Positions 1 to 11,357 are shown, counted from the stretch's first letter. The stretch: 58,500 nucleotides of DNA from Mesostigma viride (GCA_009746045.1 RPFO01000034.1:1398286-1456785); one strand, 5' to 3'. Translations and numbers: made by a program. The notes: generated from the letters alone by a model not told the origin.

Positions 1-1000
1 CAGGCATGGAATTGCCATCACCATGCATCCTGCCCATCACGATGCATTTCCGTCCGTATCCGAAGTGTCCGATCAAGCCCGAAATCTCCGTGTGACTGGG
101 ATGGCATAGTGAGTTGTGGGGGCTTTTAGATGTGAAGCGGCCTCCATTGCGGGCATGAGATTGTGCGCTGGGCAGTGCAAGGAAGGAAAGAGCGGTTAGT
201 GGACGTGGTGCACAAGGTTTGGCGATGACGGCTGCTGGTGCGTGGCTAGGAAATGAATGTAAGGTGACAGTTTGACCTATTGCAGTCGTGGCACTGGAAA
301 CTAAGGGTTGCGGTAAAGTTTTTGTGGCGGAATGACTAGTTTTCATTTGGTGGGGTCAATCACGTACGGAAGCGACTGTGTTGCTTTCGTATGTGTGTTC
401 TCCACGGCTTGCAAGGAGTGGAGATAATCCTCTGGTGGAGCTGTTGTCATGCGTATTTGGAAGAGGCAAGCTGCGGTAATCGCAGGAAAGGAAGTTTTCT
501 AACTGCTATTCCTATTTGTGGCACTGGGTGGCACCTTCTTGCCCACCACATTTAGAGTGTGTCAGTGCCCGTTTAGATATGGCTTCACATTGGCTTTTTG
601 GAAGTAGGACTACAGTAGCATGCACAGGGAGTGCCGCATGAGGCACACGGGAGGGGGGTGGGAGGGGGAAGTAGACATGCTGGCAACCTTTCTGTAACTA
701 CCAGCAACGCAGGACCTATATTGAGCAGCCCAAATCATGCATAGTTTTAGACACCGTGTGACAAAAAGCACGGGCCTTACATTGCGTGCATTCGTAGTAA
801 AGCTAATCAACTTGAATAAGACATTTTTTTTCTGTTTCTAAATCTTGCAGGTAAAGTGAATGTAATTAATTATGTGGATTCACATGTTGGTTGCTTTGCT
901 CAGTATCACACACCATTTTAGGAAACCATCCACCGGCCTAACATGAAAAATTGATTGATCAATCAGATGCACACATTAAATTACACAAATTTCATTTACC
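1..1000. other. no gene recognised
   Basis: I see no recognisable coding region, RNA gene or clear repeat in this first kilobase. The short open frames have no family resemblance and no splice-site logic. Confidence 0.5.
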
Positions 1001-1003
1001 ATC

Positions 1004-1550
1004 TAGACGGGGCGGGCTCAAACCCGGGGAGCCCCCTGGTTTGTCTGTAACATGGAGGCAGATGACGCGTACAGATAGGTGGCAGACAAAAATGCGCAGG
1101 ACACCGCCCCCCAGTTGGTGGGGGCTCTGCGCGTGACCAAGTTTGGCAGGCATAGCGATTCAGGCCGTGGTGCCCGCAACCCTGGATGTAACTCCAAGTT
1201 ACAGCTCGAATGATTTATCTAGTGCAAAATCCGAATGGCTTGCATCACCCCCCGGAAAGGAGAGCTTTTGCGGTTGGACTGTAGGTGTCAGCTGGCGATG
1301 CCTTAGGATCCGAGGAGACGTCCGTCCTATAGTCAGCAAAAGTTGGTGCGAGAGGTCCCCAGTTCGATTCCGGCCTGCATTCATTTGCAGATCGCGTTTT
1401 CCGCGGACCGGCACTGAACGCAAATGGTTTTCACCTTTGCGGCGTGCCAAATCAGAAAATCAAGATAGCTACACCGTCAATTAACCCCATCCCGTATTCA
1501 TGCATTTCCCTGAGGCTTATGCTCATGAGACACAGTTACGTGTTAATAAA
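1004..1550 (+). repeat. Dispersed repeat 'family B', interrupted by a SINE
   Basis: The outer parts (about 1004-1190 and 1460-1550) match a second copy at about 39290-39575, sharing 'ggtttgtctgtaa', 'atggaggcagatg', the gcgattc-gggccg segment and an end reading like 'ttatgctca'. The copy at 39.3 kb is continuous at the point where this copy carries about 265 extra bases (a tRNA-like SINE). The element ends in an AT-rich 'ttaataaattaaatt' stretch, as a retroposon tail would. No coding capacity is recognised. Confidence 0.65.
1197..1458 (+). mobile_element. tRNA-like SINE, 'SINE-A' copy 1
   Basis: The same unit occurs inverted at 4240-4505 and, truncated, at 4632-4796. It holds 'agttcgattccgg' (about 1369-1381), a close match to the RNA polymerase III B box, preceded by 'tatagtcagcaaaa', which could be a decayed A box. 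The 3' part carries a self-complementary stretch around 'ggttttcacctttgcgg'. It lies inside a family-B repeat, so it inserted after that repeat. I could not fix a target duplication. It is not a tRNA gene: no clean cloverleaf with an anticodon stem is visible. Confidence 0.6.
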
Positions 1551-1726
1551 TTAAATTCACTAACTCATTTGCCGCATGCGTCCATTGACTAACTGAATCA
1601 AGGAGACAACCAGTGCAGGCCAGAAATCGGGAGAATCCGGATCATGGTAACTCGAGCCTGCCGTTATGTTTTCCGCGTTTTCGAGTCGTTCAGGAATATG
1701 ATTGACTTCTGAAGTGAGACAACTAT

Positions 1727-2301
1727 TAAAAAAAATTAAAATTAAATTATAACATGCCTCCGTTGGGAGATCATGTAGCACATATTCCTTGATGGGTGGT
1801 GGAGTGGAGCGAGCCGCGTAATCTGACTATCCTAACGCTAATCTATCTAGTCTAGAAAAATCCTAACTACCCTACTAGCTCATCAAAACGCCTCCTCCTC
1901 TTGGGGGGAGGTGGCTTGCCCACAGGGTCGGGCGTGTGAGCCTTGACAATCTTCTGCCACCGCGTCTTGTTCTGCATGGCAGTCCAAAGAAGGGAGAGAG
2001 AGTGGATGCGGTATTCAAACTGGGCTGGGACCAGTAGGTCATCCAGCAACATCTGGACGTAGTTCGTGACATGTTTCCCTACCCTTTTGGGAATGCCCTT
2101 TGGGCCAGGCCAGGTCAGAATGTGCCGCCCTGGCTGGCCAAGCCGCTGGGGGCCTGCCAGACCAAGGGCGGTGTCGACCTGGCTGGTGCGAGCAAGGTGT
2201 CCTACAAATTCTATCCTACGCTGTCTAATCTCGTCCGAAATACGAGGCATGCCATGATACAAAGACTCTAACTTAGGACGGTCACTTGGAAAACCCTACG
2301 T
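1727..2301 (-). mobile_element. LINE-A 5'-truncated copy
   Basis: On the minus strand this is the 3' end of a LINE: the C-terminus of ORF2 (open from 2262 to 1867, 131 aa, with RRIEFVGHLAR and a final KPPPPKRRRR basic stretch), a short 3' UTR and a tail of AAATT-type repeats at 1727-1750. The 12-bp target duplication TGAGACAACTAT flanks it exactly (1715-1726 and 2302-2313), which fixes both ends. Further copies with the same 3' UTR lie at 39.65 and 48.65-50.1 kb. The copy lacks the reverse transcriptase core and is dead. Confidence 0.88.
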
Positions 2302-2344
2302 TGAGACAACTATGCCTGGACTTATATTTGCCAAATTAACTGTA

Positions 2345-2690
2345 TGCATGACGGGCCGGTCCACCACCTTGGTGCGCACTTCGTACGGGTCCAGGCCACC
2401 ATGCCCTCTACAAAAGGGTGTGTGGCAGGGCTGCGTGCTCTCGCCAGGTATACCTGTACATTCATGTGGTTGACTACTGACGCCATGATTCGGCCAGGCG
2501 CGCAACGTTAATTTGCTAACATGGTAAGTACGTAGGGAACCTGGGGTGCAGGTTGGCAACCGCAGTACTGGCACGGCGGGGCTGACACGGAGATAAGGAT
2601 AGCTAGCAGAAATCATTTGCGCAGATAATGACTCCACCCTCTTTGATCATGCACGGATGCAGCTTTGCAGCTTTGCAGCCGTACCGTAAA
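2345..2690 (+). pseudogene. Degenerate LINE reverse-transcriptase fragment
   Basis: Plus-strand translation near 2415-2450 gives VWQGCVLSP, the reverse-transcriptase motif that precedes the catalytic aspartates. Around 2570-2600 it gives WHGGADTEIRIA, almost the same as WHGGADTELRLA in the opposite-strand LINE-B at 2881-4009. The segment that should hold the YADD box (about 2610-2640) is frameshifted with stops. It is an old, decayed copy of the LINE-B family lying tail-to-tail with the neighbouring LINE-B. Confidence 0.6.
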
Positions 2691-2880
2691 GTGAGCCACC
2701 TGACGGCAGGCAAAGGCCATGGCCCGGTCTCAGTGGTCGGGAGTGTGTAGCACAGATTCAAAATCGTGTCGTACGCCGGGTTTCAGAACAGTCCTGACGT
2801 GCAGCTGTTAACTTTGGACCTTTCTGCGCCGAATTAAGTGGTCGTCGATAGGAACTCGGCGTGCCCATGCTGAATCGTAT

Positions 2881-4009
2881 TAATTAATTAATTAATTAGA
2901 CTCGTGCTCCCGTTGGGGAGTCACGGAGCATTAACCCCGATGGATGGATGGGTGGGTGCAAACAGTCCTACCGCGGTCTAATCTATCTACATCAGCTACA
3001 CACTACATCTATCTAACAGCATTCTAACTACAACATCTATCTAGACAGCCGCACGCTGCCCTAGGGGAGCTGTCTGGCGTGCCTCCCACGGGATTGCACA
3101 CGCGGGCGCTTCCCCACTGGGGGGGGCTCGTTGTCCTCTATGACCTGGGCCCACCGTTGGCCTTGTCCATCATCTTCTTCCAAATCACGGAGAGGCCTAG
3201 GCCCCCCATGTCCTCTACTTGAGCTGTTCTTTGAAGGTGCGGGCCTTAAGGCGTCTAACATCACTGGGCCCGGCCCACGTCAGGAGGTGCCGGCCAGGCT
3301 GGGCTGGTCGCAGTCATGCGGGGGGTGACGTGAGGTGTCTACCTAGTTGGTGCGAGCTAGGTGCCCTACTAGCTGCAGGCGTCGCTGCTTAATGGTGCTG
3401 GTGATATAGGGCATGCCCTGGTACAGGTCCTCATTGCGGACGTGAGCAGCATATCCTACTCTGAAAATGGATCGCAGCATGTTGGTGACCGCGCCGTCCA
3501 GCTTGCGGGCCAGGTCGGCGGTGAGGGTCCACGTCTCGGCCCCATACGTGAGAACAGGAAGGACGAGGACCTTGAACAGGTCCTGTTTCTCGATCTTGCC
3601 CAGGGGCTTGCGCCACAGGGCCCGGTACTGGCGTAAAGCGTGCCAGGCGAGGGAGATGCGATGGTCCACATCAACCTCGCAGCTGGGGAGCAGGCTGCCC
3701 AGCAGCTTGACGCGGTCCCGATACAGGACTCGAGAGCCGTCGAGGAGATAGGGGGGCGGCGGTGAGTTGGTGAGCCCAACCGCCAGGGCCTCTGTCTTCT
3801 TGCTGACCTCAAGCCCCACTGCACGGGCCTCGATAGCCAGGCAGTCAAGCCATGTCTGCACGTGCTCAGTGTCCTCGAAGAGGGTGGTGTCGTCTGCGTA
3901 GATGATGTCTGCCAGCCGAAGCTCCGTGTCCGCACCGCCATGCCAGAATTTGTTAGCAACCTGCACTCCTGGTTCCCTGCCCACGATGTGGGCAAATCGC
4001 TTGCGCGCC
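2881..4009 (-). mobile_element. LINE-B 5'-truncated copy
   Basis: On the minus strand it runs from part-way through the reverse transcriptase to a 3' tag (gctccgtgactccccaacgg, then gagcacgagtc) and a TTAA-type tail at 2881-2900. A near-perfect 10-bp duplication (tgaatcgtat 2871-2880, tgaatcatat 4010-4019) marks its ends. The 3' tag recurs in SINE-like elements at 14.0, 27.5 and 37.4 kb and behind an ORF1 remnant at 20.7 kb, so this LINE family is the likely source of their mobility. Confidence 0.8.
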
Positions 4010-4017
4010 TGAATCAT
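3343..4017 (-). pseudogene. LINE-B ORF2 C-terminal part (reverse transcriptase fragment)
   Basis: An open frame of 224 codons encodes the second half of a LINE reverse transcriptase: the catalytic box YADDTTLF near residues 40-47, then the thumb/connection region with VLTYGAETWTL and the RRLQLVGHLAR motif near the end. Motifs upstream of YADD, the endonuclease and ORF1 are missing through 5' truncation. A stop at 3343 separates it from a further C-terminal piece (3264-3061, ending in a basic, proline-containing tail) that is out of frame or past the stop, so this is a broken copy. RNA-templated, target-primed integration is the family's role. Confidence 0.85.
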
Positions 4018-4239
4018 ATAGTAGGGCCTGCAACATGCCTTATATTATATTTAGCTTAATAAGTCTCTAGATCGATACTGACAGGCGCAATAAACTTTCG
4101 TGTAATTATTTTTCTAACTAGATTAGCATATAGTACTCCGTGGCATGCACATGCACATGACACGCAAGTACTTACTTACACAGTACCTAGTACTTAGATA
4201 CTGGCAGCATAGAATTATTTTATAGGTAAAATGGCTGAC

Positions 4240-4505
4240 GGCGGTATATTCTGATCAGACACGCCGCAAAGGTGAAAACCTTTGCGTTCAGTGCCGGGCC
4301 GCGGAAAACGCGGAAAACGCGATCTGCAAATGAATCCGACCGGAATCGAACTGGGGACCTCTCGCACCAATTTTGCTGACTATAGGACGGACGTCTCCGG
4401 TTACCATGGCATCGCCAACTTACACCTACAGTCATCCGCAAAAGTTCTCCTGTCCGGGGAGTGATGCAAGCCTTACGGATTTGGTACTAGATAAATCACT
4501 CGAGA
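4240..4505 (-). mobile_element. SINE-A copy 2
   Basis: This is the reverse complement of the unit at 1197-1458, with the B-box-like sequence near 4339-4352 (seen as ggaatcgaact on the plus strand) and the head 'gatttatctagta' at its right end. The left flank 'ggctgacggcgg' is also seen beside other repeats at 4.8 and 8.03 kb. Confidence 0.6.
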
Positions 4506-4631
4506 TCTGTGTGTAGGAGTACTACACACGTGTCTGCACGCGAGACTTGTTCAGTCTCGCACCGTGAGACGGGCTGAACACGGCTGAATCCTTCTTTAGA
4601 AGGGGGCGTAGCCGGTACTATCGAAATCAGC

Positions 4632-4796
4632 CAAGCGTATATTCTGATCAGACACTCCGCAAAGGTGAAAACCTTTGCGTTCAGTGCCGGGCCGCGGAAA
4701 ACGCGGAAAACGCGATCTGCAAATGAATCCGACCGGAATCGAACTGGGGACCTCTCGCACCAATTTTGCTGACTATAGGACGGACGTCTCCGGCGG
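4632..4796 (-). mobile_element. SINE-A copy 3, 5'-truncated
   Basis: It repeats 4240-4400 almost base for base from 'tattctgatcagacac' to 'gacggacgtctccgg' but lacks the head. Same orientation as copy 2 about 390 bp away. Confidence 0.6.
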
Positions 4797-4799
4797 TAT

Positions 4800-7700
4800 A
4801 TGGCTGACGGCACCCAGAGCAGGACGTGATAGTTGTACATCCTACACCTGCAGGTTGTCGCCCTGATTGTATTACAAACCCATAGATGCCCCTTTCTCAG
4901 GGCTATGTGTTACATATGCTCCCCACGGAGCTATGATTTTAATTAAGGGGACGTGGCGCGCCGAATATTTTCCGCGCCAAAAAATTCGCGGTACCAGCAG
5001 GAGGGGTGACATGCCCAGCCAAAATTTCACGGGTACTAGGGTCTGGCCCCAAGGCTGCCGGTGGCTGCATTGGTCCGGCCCCTAGATAAATATAGGATTC
5101 TCCCGATTTCTGGCCTGCGCTGGTTGTCTCTTTGATAGGGGCTGCGGCTGAAATAGCCTGCCGGCGGGTGGTCATGGCCCCCATATGGCGAGCCTACTGC
5201 CAAAGGGGATTTGCCACGTGGCAAGTGCTCGTCTGCAGTGTTTGGACTTCGGCGGGTGGATAGGTTGCGGTCTTGCTGCGTTGTCTTCACACGCTTCCGC
5301 GTTGGCTACAAAACGCTTCCGCGGACACCTTTCAGCGGGGAAAGTGCCCCCGGGCTTCCGACGTGAGCAACACCAGGTGTATCCACCAGTAACAATCCAT
5401 GGTCAGTTTCAAACCGAACATTCATTGGTGAATTTCTCAAGTATTGTCAGCGGGCCTTGGAAAGGGGGCAAATTCAGCAAGCGCTTCGGAACTTAGATAC
5501 TAAAATTTCGTTTTTGTTCTTATCTTACAGCCAATCATTTTGCTCCCGGATCAAAGTGTGATCTGGTCACTGAACACGAATTCAGCGCGTTGGGGGGGGG
5601 CATATGGGGGCCGGCTGTCGGCGCACCGGTGGCGGCGCCCCAGGGGGGCGCTAGCAAACTGGGGGCCAGCAAGTTTCATTCCGGCGGTTGGCATTGGACC
5701 CTGAGTTCAATATGGGGGCCGGACATTTCGACCTGGCGGTGGCGGTATTGGGCCCCCAAATAGCATGGCTGTATGTCACCGCTCCTGTACCAGCCGTACC
5801 GTGAAAAGTGGGTGCACGGTGCGCGCACCCCTTGCGGAAGTGGCCATGGCGACTGCGTTTAGGCGAAACTAGCAATGTAGGGCTAGAGAAATGCAAAAAA
5901 ATTGCTCGAATGTTGAAGACGATGATTTAATGATGTTGGATTGTGGCGGCAAGTAGCTGGTTTACAATATCGCTGCTTTCTTTCACTGCCATCGGCATCG
6001 GGGGTAAACTGCATTTTTTGGTCGCGCGGAATAAAATAGAATTCGTGATAGCGGCAGTAAATTCGCAGTTTTGGGGGGCTTTTTGACCGTGAAGGATGCA
6101 TTAATATCGGTAGCATTGAATTCCAAACCGAACTGGTGCTTTTTGCTACATTTTCGGCCATTCTCGGTAAGTAATTCTTCAGGCCTGCGCAGTGCATGTC
6201 GGAACCTTGCATGGAAGAACGGCCGTTGTTGCGCGCCTGAGCGAGGGATCTGCGAGGTCAATGTATAGATTTGTCGCGAATGTTATGTGCTATCAGTTCT
6301 TTCTTCTATGAGCTCATCGTTCGAAGGTTTTTGCGTTCTTTTTGGGCAGTTTCCGCCAGCTAGCTCGCCGTTGCTTGCCGAATACCTGGCAGCTTTAGAT
6401 TGTTTTCGTTGATGTCGTGGTCAGGGCCGCTTCAGTCGAAGCCTATAGCTTCTCGGGAAGGTTTAAGGCATTTCATAAAACGTGTTCTGGCAAGGATGGT
6501 GTTCGTATGGACGCTTCTTGTTGTGTGAGAGTGACGCACCCTCTCTTCGCAGCGGCATCACAGCGCTCATGCGCTGGAGGGCCGCCAATGGTTTCTTTCC
6601 ATTTTATCGTGCAGGGGAGGAAGTGTTTTATTGACGATCATGTTGGAGATATTGCATTTGTGTGACTGCATGTAGATAGCTGCCACCATTGGTTTATTTG
6701 AGCTTTCCTTTGTTATGATGATGTGAAAAGACTGCGATGTGCTGAGCCAACCATGGTTGACATGGTTGACTGCATGCAAGCTTTGTATGCCATGATCTCC
6801 TCGGTTCCTTGCCCTCCATAGTTCCAGTTTGTTGCCCATCTCAGGTAGGGCAGTGAAGGAGTTGTTGCTGTGTTGATTAGCTTGGTTGGCATCAAACTTA
6901 CACTATAACCTGGGAGAAACATAGATAATGCTGGTTGGGCATTTTAGTGCCATCATCATTATTGCTATTCACATGCTTATATGTCTGGCCGTGCTCGAGG
7001 GAGGGTGAAGGTGTATGAGGTGTGTGGCCACCCCTTTGTGCTTCATAACATATTCAGCATGTATTTGATGCATGTTGGATGGCATGTAAAGTGTAATTGT
7101 GTTTACTTGGTTACTGAGTGGTCCTTAGCGCCTGTCAGGTGGTCGTCTAGGGAACCCATCAGTGCGTGTCACAGTGACCCCAAACCTCGAGCATGTGTCG
7201 TCATCAGTGTGCAAGAGTTATTTATATGTGCTTTTGGTCATAGATTTGCAGAGTTCTAATCATGAAGTTTACAAGGTAACCTTGGGTTGACTATTGTGTA
7301 TGCTCTCTTGGCATGTATGCCTAACGATCGTGTTGCAATGCTTGGGCTGGCAAGGTTGGCCATGCCGAGGGCAGTTGAGGGCAGATGAGGTGCCTAGCTG
7401 TTTGCTTATGTTTTGTGATCGAGTAGGGCGTGCTTTCAGGCTTTTTGGATGGAAAACATAATGCCTAACTGGCCTTGTACAAAGAAAAACCTCCTTTAGC
7501 TTATGTTCAGGTTTTAGCACGTTTAACTTTATAACTTGAGCTAGACTTGTCGGAATGACCTAGGACTTGGAAGACAGTTGTCCCCCTGTTAGACGGATTT
7601 TCGCTGCAGAAAAAAGTATTTTTTTGACGTGTTTATAAAAAGTTATTCCCAATGTCCGCTAAAAAAAGGGTCGTTTTGCGGGGAAATTAATAACTGTTCG

Positions 7701-8010
7701 AGGTTTTGCCCTTTCCATGATGTAAATAGCTCAGCAAGCTACAAACTCAGGGAACTAAAAACGCTGCAGACAGTTTTGCAAATGAATGTGTGCATTGGCT
7801 GGGGCGTACCCAGCTCTAATTAGCGTCTTTTGCTATTTATAGCGCATTATTGGCGTATATATGGGGGTAGTACCCCCAACAAGTGTATGGACAACTCACT
7901 AGAGATGTTATTTAGTGCCCACAATCATAACTTAGCATTGTGCAAATGAATTTCAAGTGATATTAGCATAGGTCAATTTTTAAGGGTTTTGGGGTGCCAC
8001 CTCCCCTTAA
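4800..8010. other. no gene recognised
   Basis: This 3.2-kb stretch has no open frame I can assign. It contains a SINE-B-like fragment at about 4845-4930 (cacctgcaggttgt ... ctttctcaggg, also at 27.71 kb), a 40-bp segment (5091-5130) inverted relative to 1598-1638, and AT-rich sequence from 5.9 to 7.9 kb resembling intron or intergenic DNA. Confidence 0.4.
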
Positions 8011-8178
8011 TTAATTAATTAATGGCTGACGGCGGAGTTCAGATCTTTTGCGTCTGAGCCCCAAATTCGGTCAGACCACTTGCATTCGATGCGCCTTTTG
8101 AAGACGCAGTCGCTAGTATAATCGGTTACGGCTGACACGCAGTACTTACGTATCGAAAAAGTTACGTTACAAGCAGCT

Positions 8179-8592
8179 ATGACGACTCGAAAAGCAAAAC
8201 GAGGTTTGGAAAAGGAGCTTTCCGGCTCCCAGCCCAACCCACTCGCCATCGTCCTTGCCTCGTCGACTGGGCCCGCAAACCCACAGCCAGCAAACCCATC
8301 GCCAAGCGCCTCGCCAGAGCCCAAGAAACCATCCTACGACAAAAACAAATGGCGACAGTACCTAGACTACACATGCTTTACGTTCAGCGGCTGGCTGAGA
8401 CTGACGGACGCACACTACGCCGAGATGTGCCAGTACTACGCACTGGAACACAAGCTCCGTGGGTCCGAGGGGCCCAATGATCCCCGCCGACAACCGGTGG
8501 AGGCGGAGTTCCTCGCCGGCTGCCAGAATTCAACTGTTACGCCACAAGCCTCGGCCGCCACCTCTACCTCTACCTGTCCTGATGCTACCTAG
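8179..8592 (+). pseudogene. ORF interrupted by the gypsy insertion (possible ORF1 N-terminus)
   Basis: From ATG at 8179 the frame is open to the LTR junction at 8534; the last 58 bases of the open stretch are LTR sequence. Without the insertion it would continue at 19747 and stop at 19781-19783, giving about 130 aa. It is basic at the start, proline/serine-rich in the middle (residues 20-52) and has a tryptophan/tyrosine-rich part (KWRQYLDY, CQYYALEHK) at about 56-95. I do not recognise the domain. Its position just before ORF1-like coiled-coil sequence suggests it is the N-terminal part of that ORF1. Confidence 0.5.
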
Positions 8593-9106
8593 ACTAGTAA
8601 GGCCGCCTCTAGTTAAACCCCTAGCGAAAGACGAACGAGACGATCCAGATCTCAATGCATTTACGTATGTGCTACTGTAATACGCCATAAGCCATTTAAC
8701 CAAACCCGTTTACTCCAGGAATAGAGGAAGGAAACACAACTACACTGCCGTGACCCAAGCTAATATGTGTTAATTCATTTAACACACGCCGAGTGACCAC
8801 ACAAGGAGTGGAACGTGCATAAATGGTCACCAACGGTCCAACAGGCTCGGGCCGACCTGGCCCTCGCCTGCAGAAACACAGAAACACAGGCAGGTGCACA
8901 GATGCACGCCGGTCCACTACATTCTACCGAAGGATAAGGACCACTAATAAAGTACGCGGCGCGGCGCCCAAAGGCACCCAATATACCACAGTACTGTTAC
9001 GAGGACAATCATGTCCCAGCTGGAACTACACGTAAACCTAGGAACAACCGAGGCCAAGGACCTAATTTACGTCCGTAACTACAACGAATTGTTACGCGAC
9101 GTAACA
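8535..9106 (-). repeat. 3' LTR of the gypsy element
   Basis: A 572-bp LTR, TGTTACG...CGTAACA, identical to 19170-19741 except at two adjacent bases. It directly follows (on the minus strand) the polypurine tract. Confidence 0.95.
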
Positions 9107-9117
9107 CCTCCCCCCCC
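9107..9117 (-). promoter_or_regulatory. Polypurine tract
   Basis: On the minus strand GGGGGGGGAGG ends exactly at the first base of the 3' LTR, the expected position of the plus-strand DNA primer of an LTR element. Confidence 0.85.
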
Positions 9118-9482
9118 ACAAAAGGTAGGGAGCCCTCTCCCTACGCAGAGAGAAGGAAACCAAAGGGGTAGGAAAAACCTAATGCACCCAACACACACCA
9201 ACACAATCGATAGACCATCCCAGATACAGAGCACCAATAGTTCACACGGTCTCCACCACCACGCCGGGTGGTGTAGGGTTAGCCAGCACCAAGCCTGGTG
9301 GGAGGTTCCCCTAACTGCCTGGAACGGAGTCCTGGCCGGGGGGGACGGCACTGGGCAGGACACACAGAGTAAACACATCAGCACTAAGGACCAAGAACAG
9401 CCAACCAACTGGCCAGAATATGAGGGCGACTCTATATATACCGGAGGGACAACACCCTCAGGTCGGGCCTAAGGCCCTCTAT

Positions 9483-11357
9483 CTAGTGGCCATCCGTCTG
9501 ATAAGTGCCACGAGAGGCCAGCAGGACCTCCAGGTAGGCCTGGTAGTGGGCCACATCCTCGGCATTGTCATGCCTATCTACAGTGAGGAAAACATCGGCC
9601 CACACGCCGTCAGGAAAAAGGCCCAGAAAGGCCCAGTAATACCTATGCTGCGTAAGAACGACCTGGCCACGGGCCCAGTCCAGGAACCCACAGGCAAAGA
9701 GGCGAAGGAAAGGCTCTACCGCGATCAAACAGAGGGCCCGCAGGAGGAGGCGATGGTACCGGATCCGAGGGCGCAAACCCGTCGGGAAGAACAGGTCCAC
9801 CAGGGGCTCCACGTTGGACGGCCACAACCGGATGTGCCGAACCTCTCGGGAGCGCCATCGACGAGCACACTGTCGCGACCCGAATGTCTCTAGGTAGTCG
9901 CTGGCCCGAGGAGGAGGGTGACCACGGGAGTCTAGACCCTGGCCCGGGATAGGCGCCGGGCGACGGGCATCCCACTCAAGGATGGGCTGGAGGACCGTGT
10001 TGTACGTAGCACCCGGTACCGCAGGAAACTCTACCGTAAGGGCATCCGAAGCCATAATGCCCAGAGGCGGAGGGTAAGCCCACTGGAACCCACCGTAGGT
10101 GTCCAAGTCGTTGTGGCGCCTAGCCCAGCGATACAGAACGCGCCGAACCAGGATCTCACCCTGGAACACAGGATCAGCTAAAATAACCATGTCGAAAGGA
10201 GGCCGATCAGTCTCAATGGGTAGGCCACGATCCCGAGGCGCCCGACACACCTGGGAGAACCCGTAGGACATGGGCGAGATGGCAAGCTCGGCGGAGGCGC
10301 GCGGCAGGTCACACTGGCGGCAGGCGAGTGCGGACATACCATACCCAGGAACGGGCGTGTCGCGCGACTCCGGCGTCGCATGCACCACAGAAGGGGCCCT
10401 GTCCCGATCACCCTGGGACAACTCCCGGAGGGAATCGGCAGCGCGGGTGGCGCGAGGATCCTGACCGGTGGACCGAACAACCGCAGCCAAAGACCGCGAG
10501 GCCGAAGGGCAGGGGCCGAAGCAGGGCCGAAGCAGGGGCGGGAGCCGACACCGACGCAGGTGGCACTGGTACAACAGGAGGTCGCGCCGGACCCGAAGCC
10601 AGAGAGGGCCGTGACGGACCCGCCACCGCAGCTGGCGCGCCGGTCTCCGTTGCCGGCGCACCCTCAGGCCACATATTGAAAATAGGGCCCGTAGGGACAG
10701 GCAGTCCGGCATAAGATTGGTTGCCATCCAAGCTCCAGTCGGGCACCGGAATCCTCTGCGGGGGACCACCCTCCCAAAGCCTGGGATGATCGCCCGTGTC
10801 GCTGAAGAAACCCCGCACTGGCTGCGATGGTGCAGCGGGCGGCCCAGAGGAGGCGACGGCGGGCACAGCCGCTGGGGCGGAAGACTCGCGTCGCGGCGCA
10901 GAAACGTCGGCCGCAGGCACAGAGGCAACCAGAGGTGTCGGAGCCGCAGCAACCGAAGAAACCGCAGCTCCCGAAGGCTCGTGCGGAGCAGGCGAAACCA
11001 CGGGTGCCGAAACAACCGAAGGGGTAGGGGGCGCGGACACAACAGACACCCCACCTGGCGTGGCCGGGCCTGCGCTTGGGCCGCCATGAAGGCCCCGAAC
11101 GCCGTGGTCAGGGACTGGATCTGGCCTGCATAGCCGAAACCGTCGCCGAAGAGGATCAGGCAAACCCAAAGGGGTAGGCTCCACTGCAACACCCGGGTCG
11201 ACCGTGGGGACGACGGGACAGGGGAGGGAGCAGACGCGGAGGAGGAGGACGCGGCGCTCGAGGCTGAATATTCTGGAGTATAATGTACCTCGGCTGGGGC
11301 GCCCGTAGGGGCAGGATCACCAACTGCTAATCCCGCCGACTGATCAGCTATCTCCAT
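9483..11357 (-). CDS. Unassigned ORF in the env position of the gypsy element (ORF Y)
   Basis: An open frame of 624 codons lies between the chromodomain and the polypurine tract. Its start (MEIADQSAG, Ser/Ala/Pro-rich) and its C-terminal 300 residues look like true protein (well-spread Trp/Tyr/Phe, for example GGFQWAYPPP and HRYYWAFLGLF). The middle (about residues 100-300) looks like an out-of-frame reading: the overlapping frame at 11184-10480 is the more protein-like one there, being Ala/Pro/Val-rich with WSLDGNQSYAG and IFNMWPEG. Two compensating frameshifts, or one expressed frame change, would connect them. I see no signal peptide, transmembrane helix or furin site, so there is no support for an envelope. 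Function unknown. Confidence 0.55.
   Translation of the reverse strand: MEIADQSAGLAVGDPAPTGAPAEVHYTPEYSASSAASSSSASAPSPVPSSPRSTRVLQWSLPLWVCLILFGDGFGYAGQIQSLTTAFGAFMAAQAQARPRQVGCLLCPRPLPLRLFRHPWFRLLRTSLRELRFLRLLRLRHLWLPLCLRPTFLRRDASLPPQRLCPPSPPLGRPLHHRSQCGVSSATRAIIPGFGRVVPRRGFRCPTGAWMATNLMPDCLSLRALFSICGLRVRRQRRPARQLRWRVRHGPLWLRVRRDLLLYQCHLRRCRLPPLLRPCFGPCPSASRSLAAVVRSTGQDPRATRAADSLRELSQGDRDRAPSVVHATPESRDTPVPGYGMSALACRQCDLPRASAELAISPMSYGFSQVCRAPRDRGLPIETDRPPFDMVILADPVFQGEILVRRVLYRWARRHNDLDTYGGFQWAYPPPLGIMASDALTVEFPAVPGATYNTVLQPILEWDARRPAPIPGQGLDSRGHPPPRASDYLETFGSRQCARRWRSREVRHIRLWPSNVEPLVDLFFPTGLRPRIRYHRLLLRALCLIAVEPFLRLFACGFLDWARGQVVLTQHRYYWAFLGLFPDGVWADVFLTVDRHDNAEDVAHYQAYLEVLLASRGTYQTDGH

Noticed and set aside
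1350-1400. Possible tRNA gene (agttcgattccgg)
   Set aside because: Only a B-box-like part is clear; no matched acceptor and anticodon stems. It belongs to a dispersed SINE with two more copies.
8696-9035. ORFs repeated identically at 8.7-9.0 and 19.3-19.7 kb, seeming to be duplicated genes
   Set aside because: They lie within the two LTR copies and duplicate simply because the LTRs are identical.
9483-11357. Calling the large 3' ORF of the gypsy element an envelope gene
   Set aside because: Position fits, but there is no signal peptide, transmembrane segment, cleavage site or fusion peptide; kept as an unassigned ORF.
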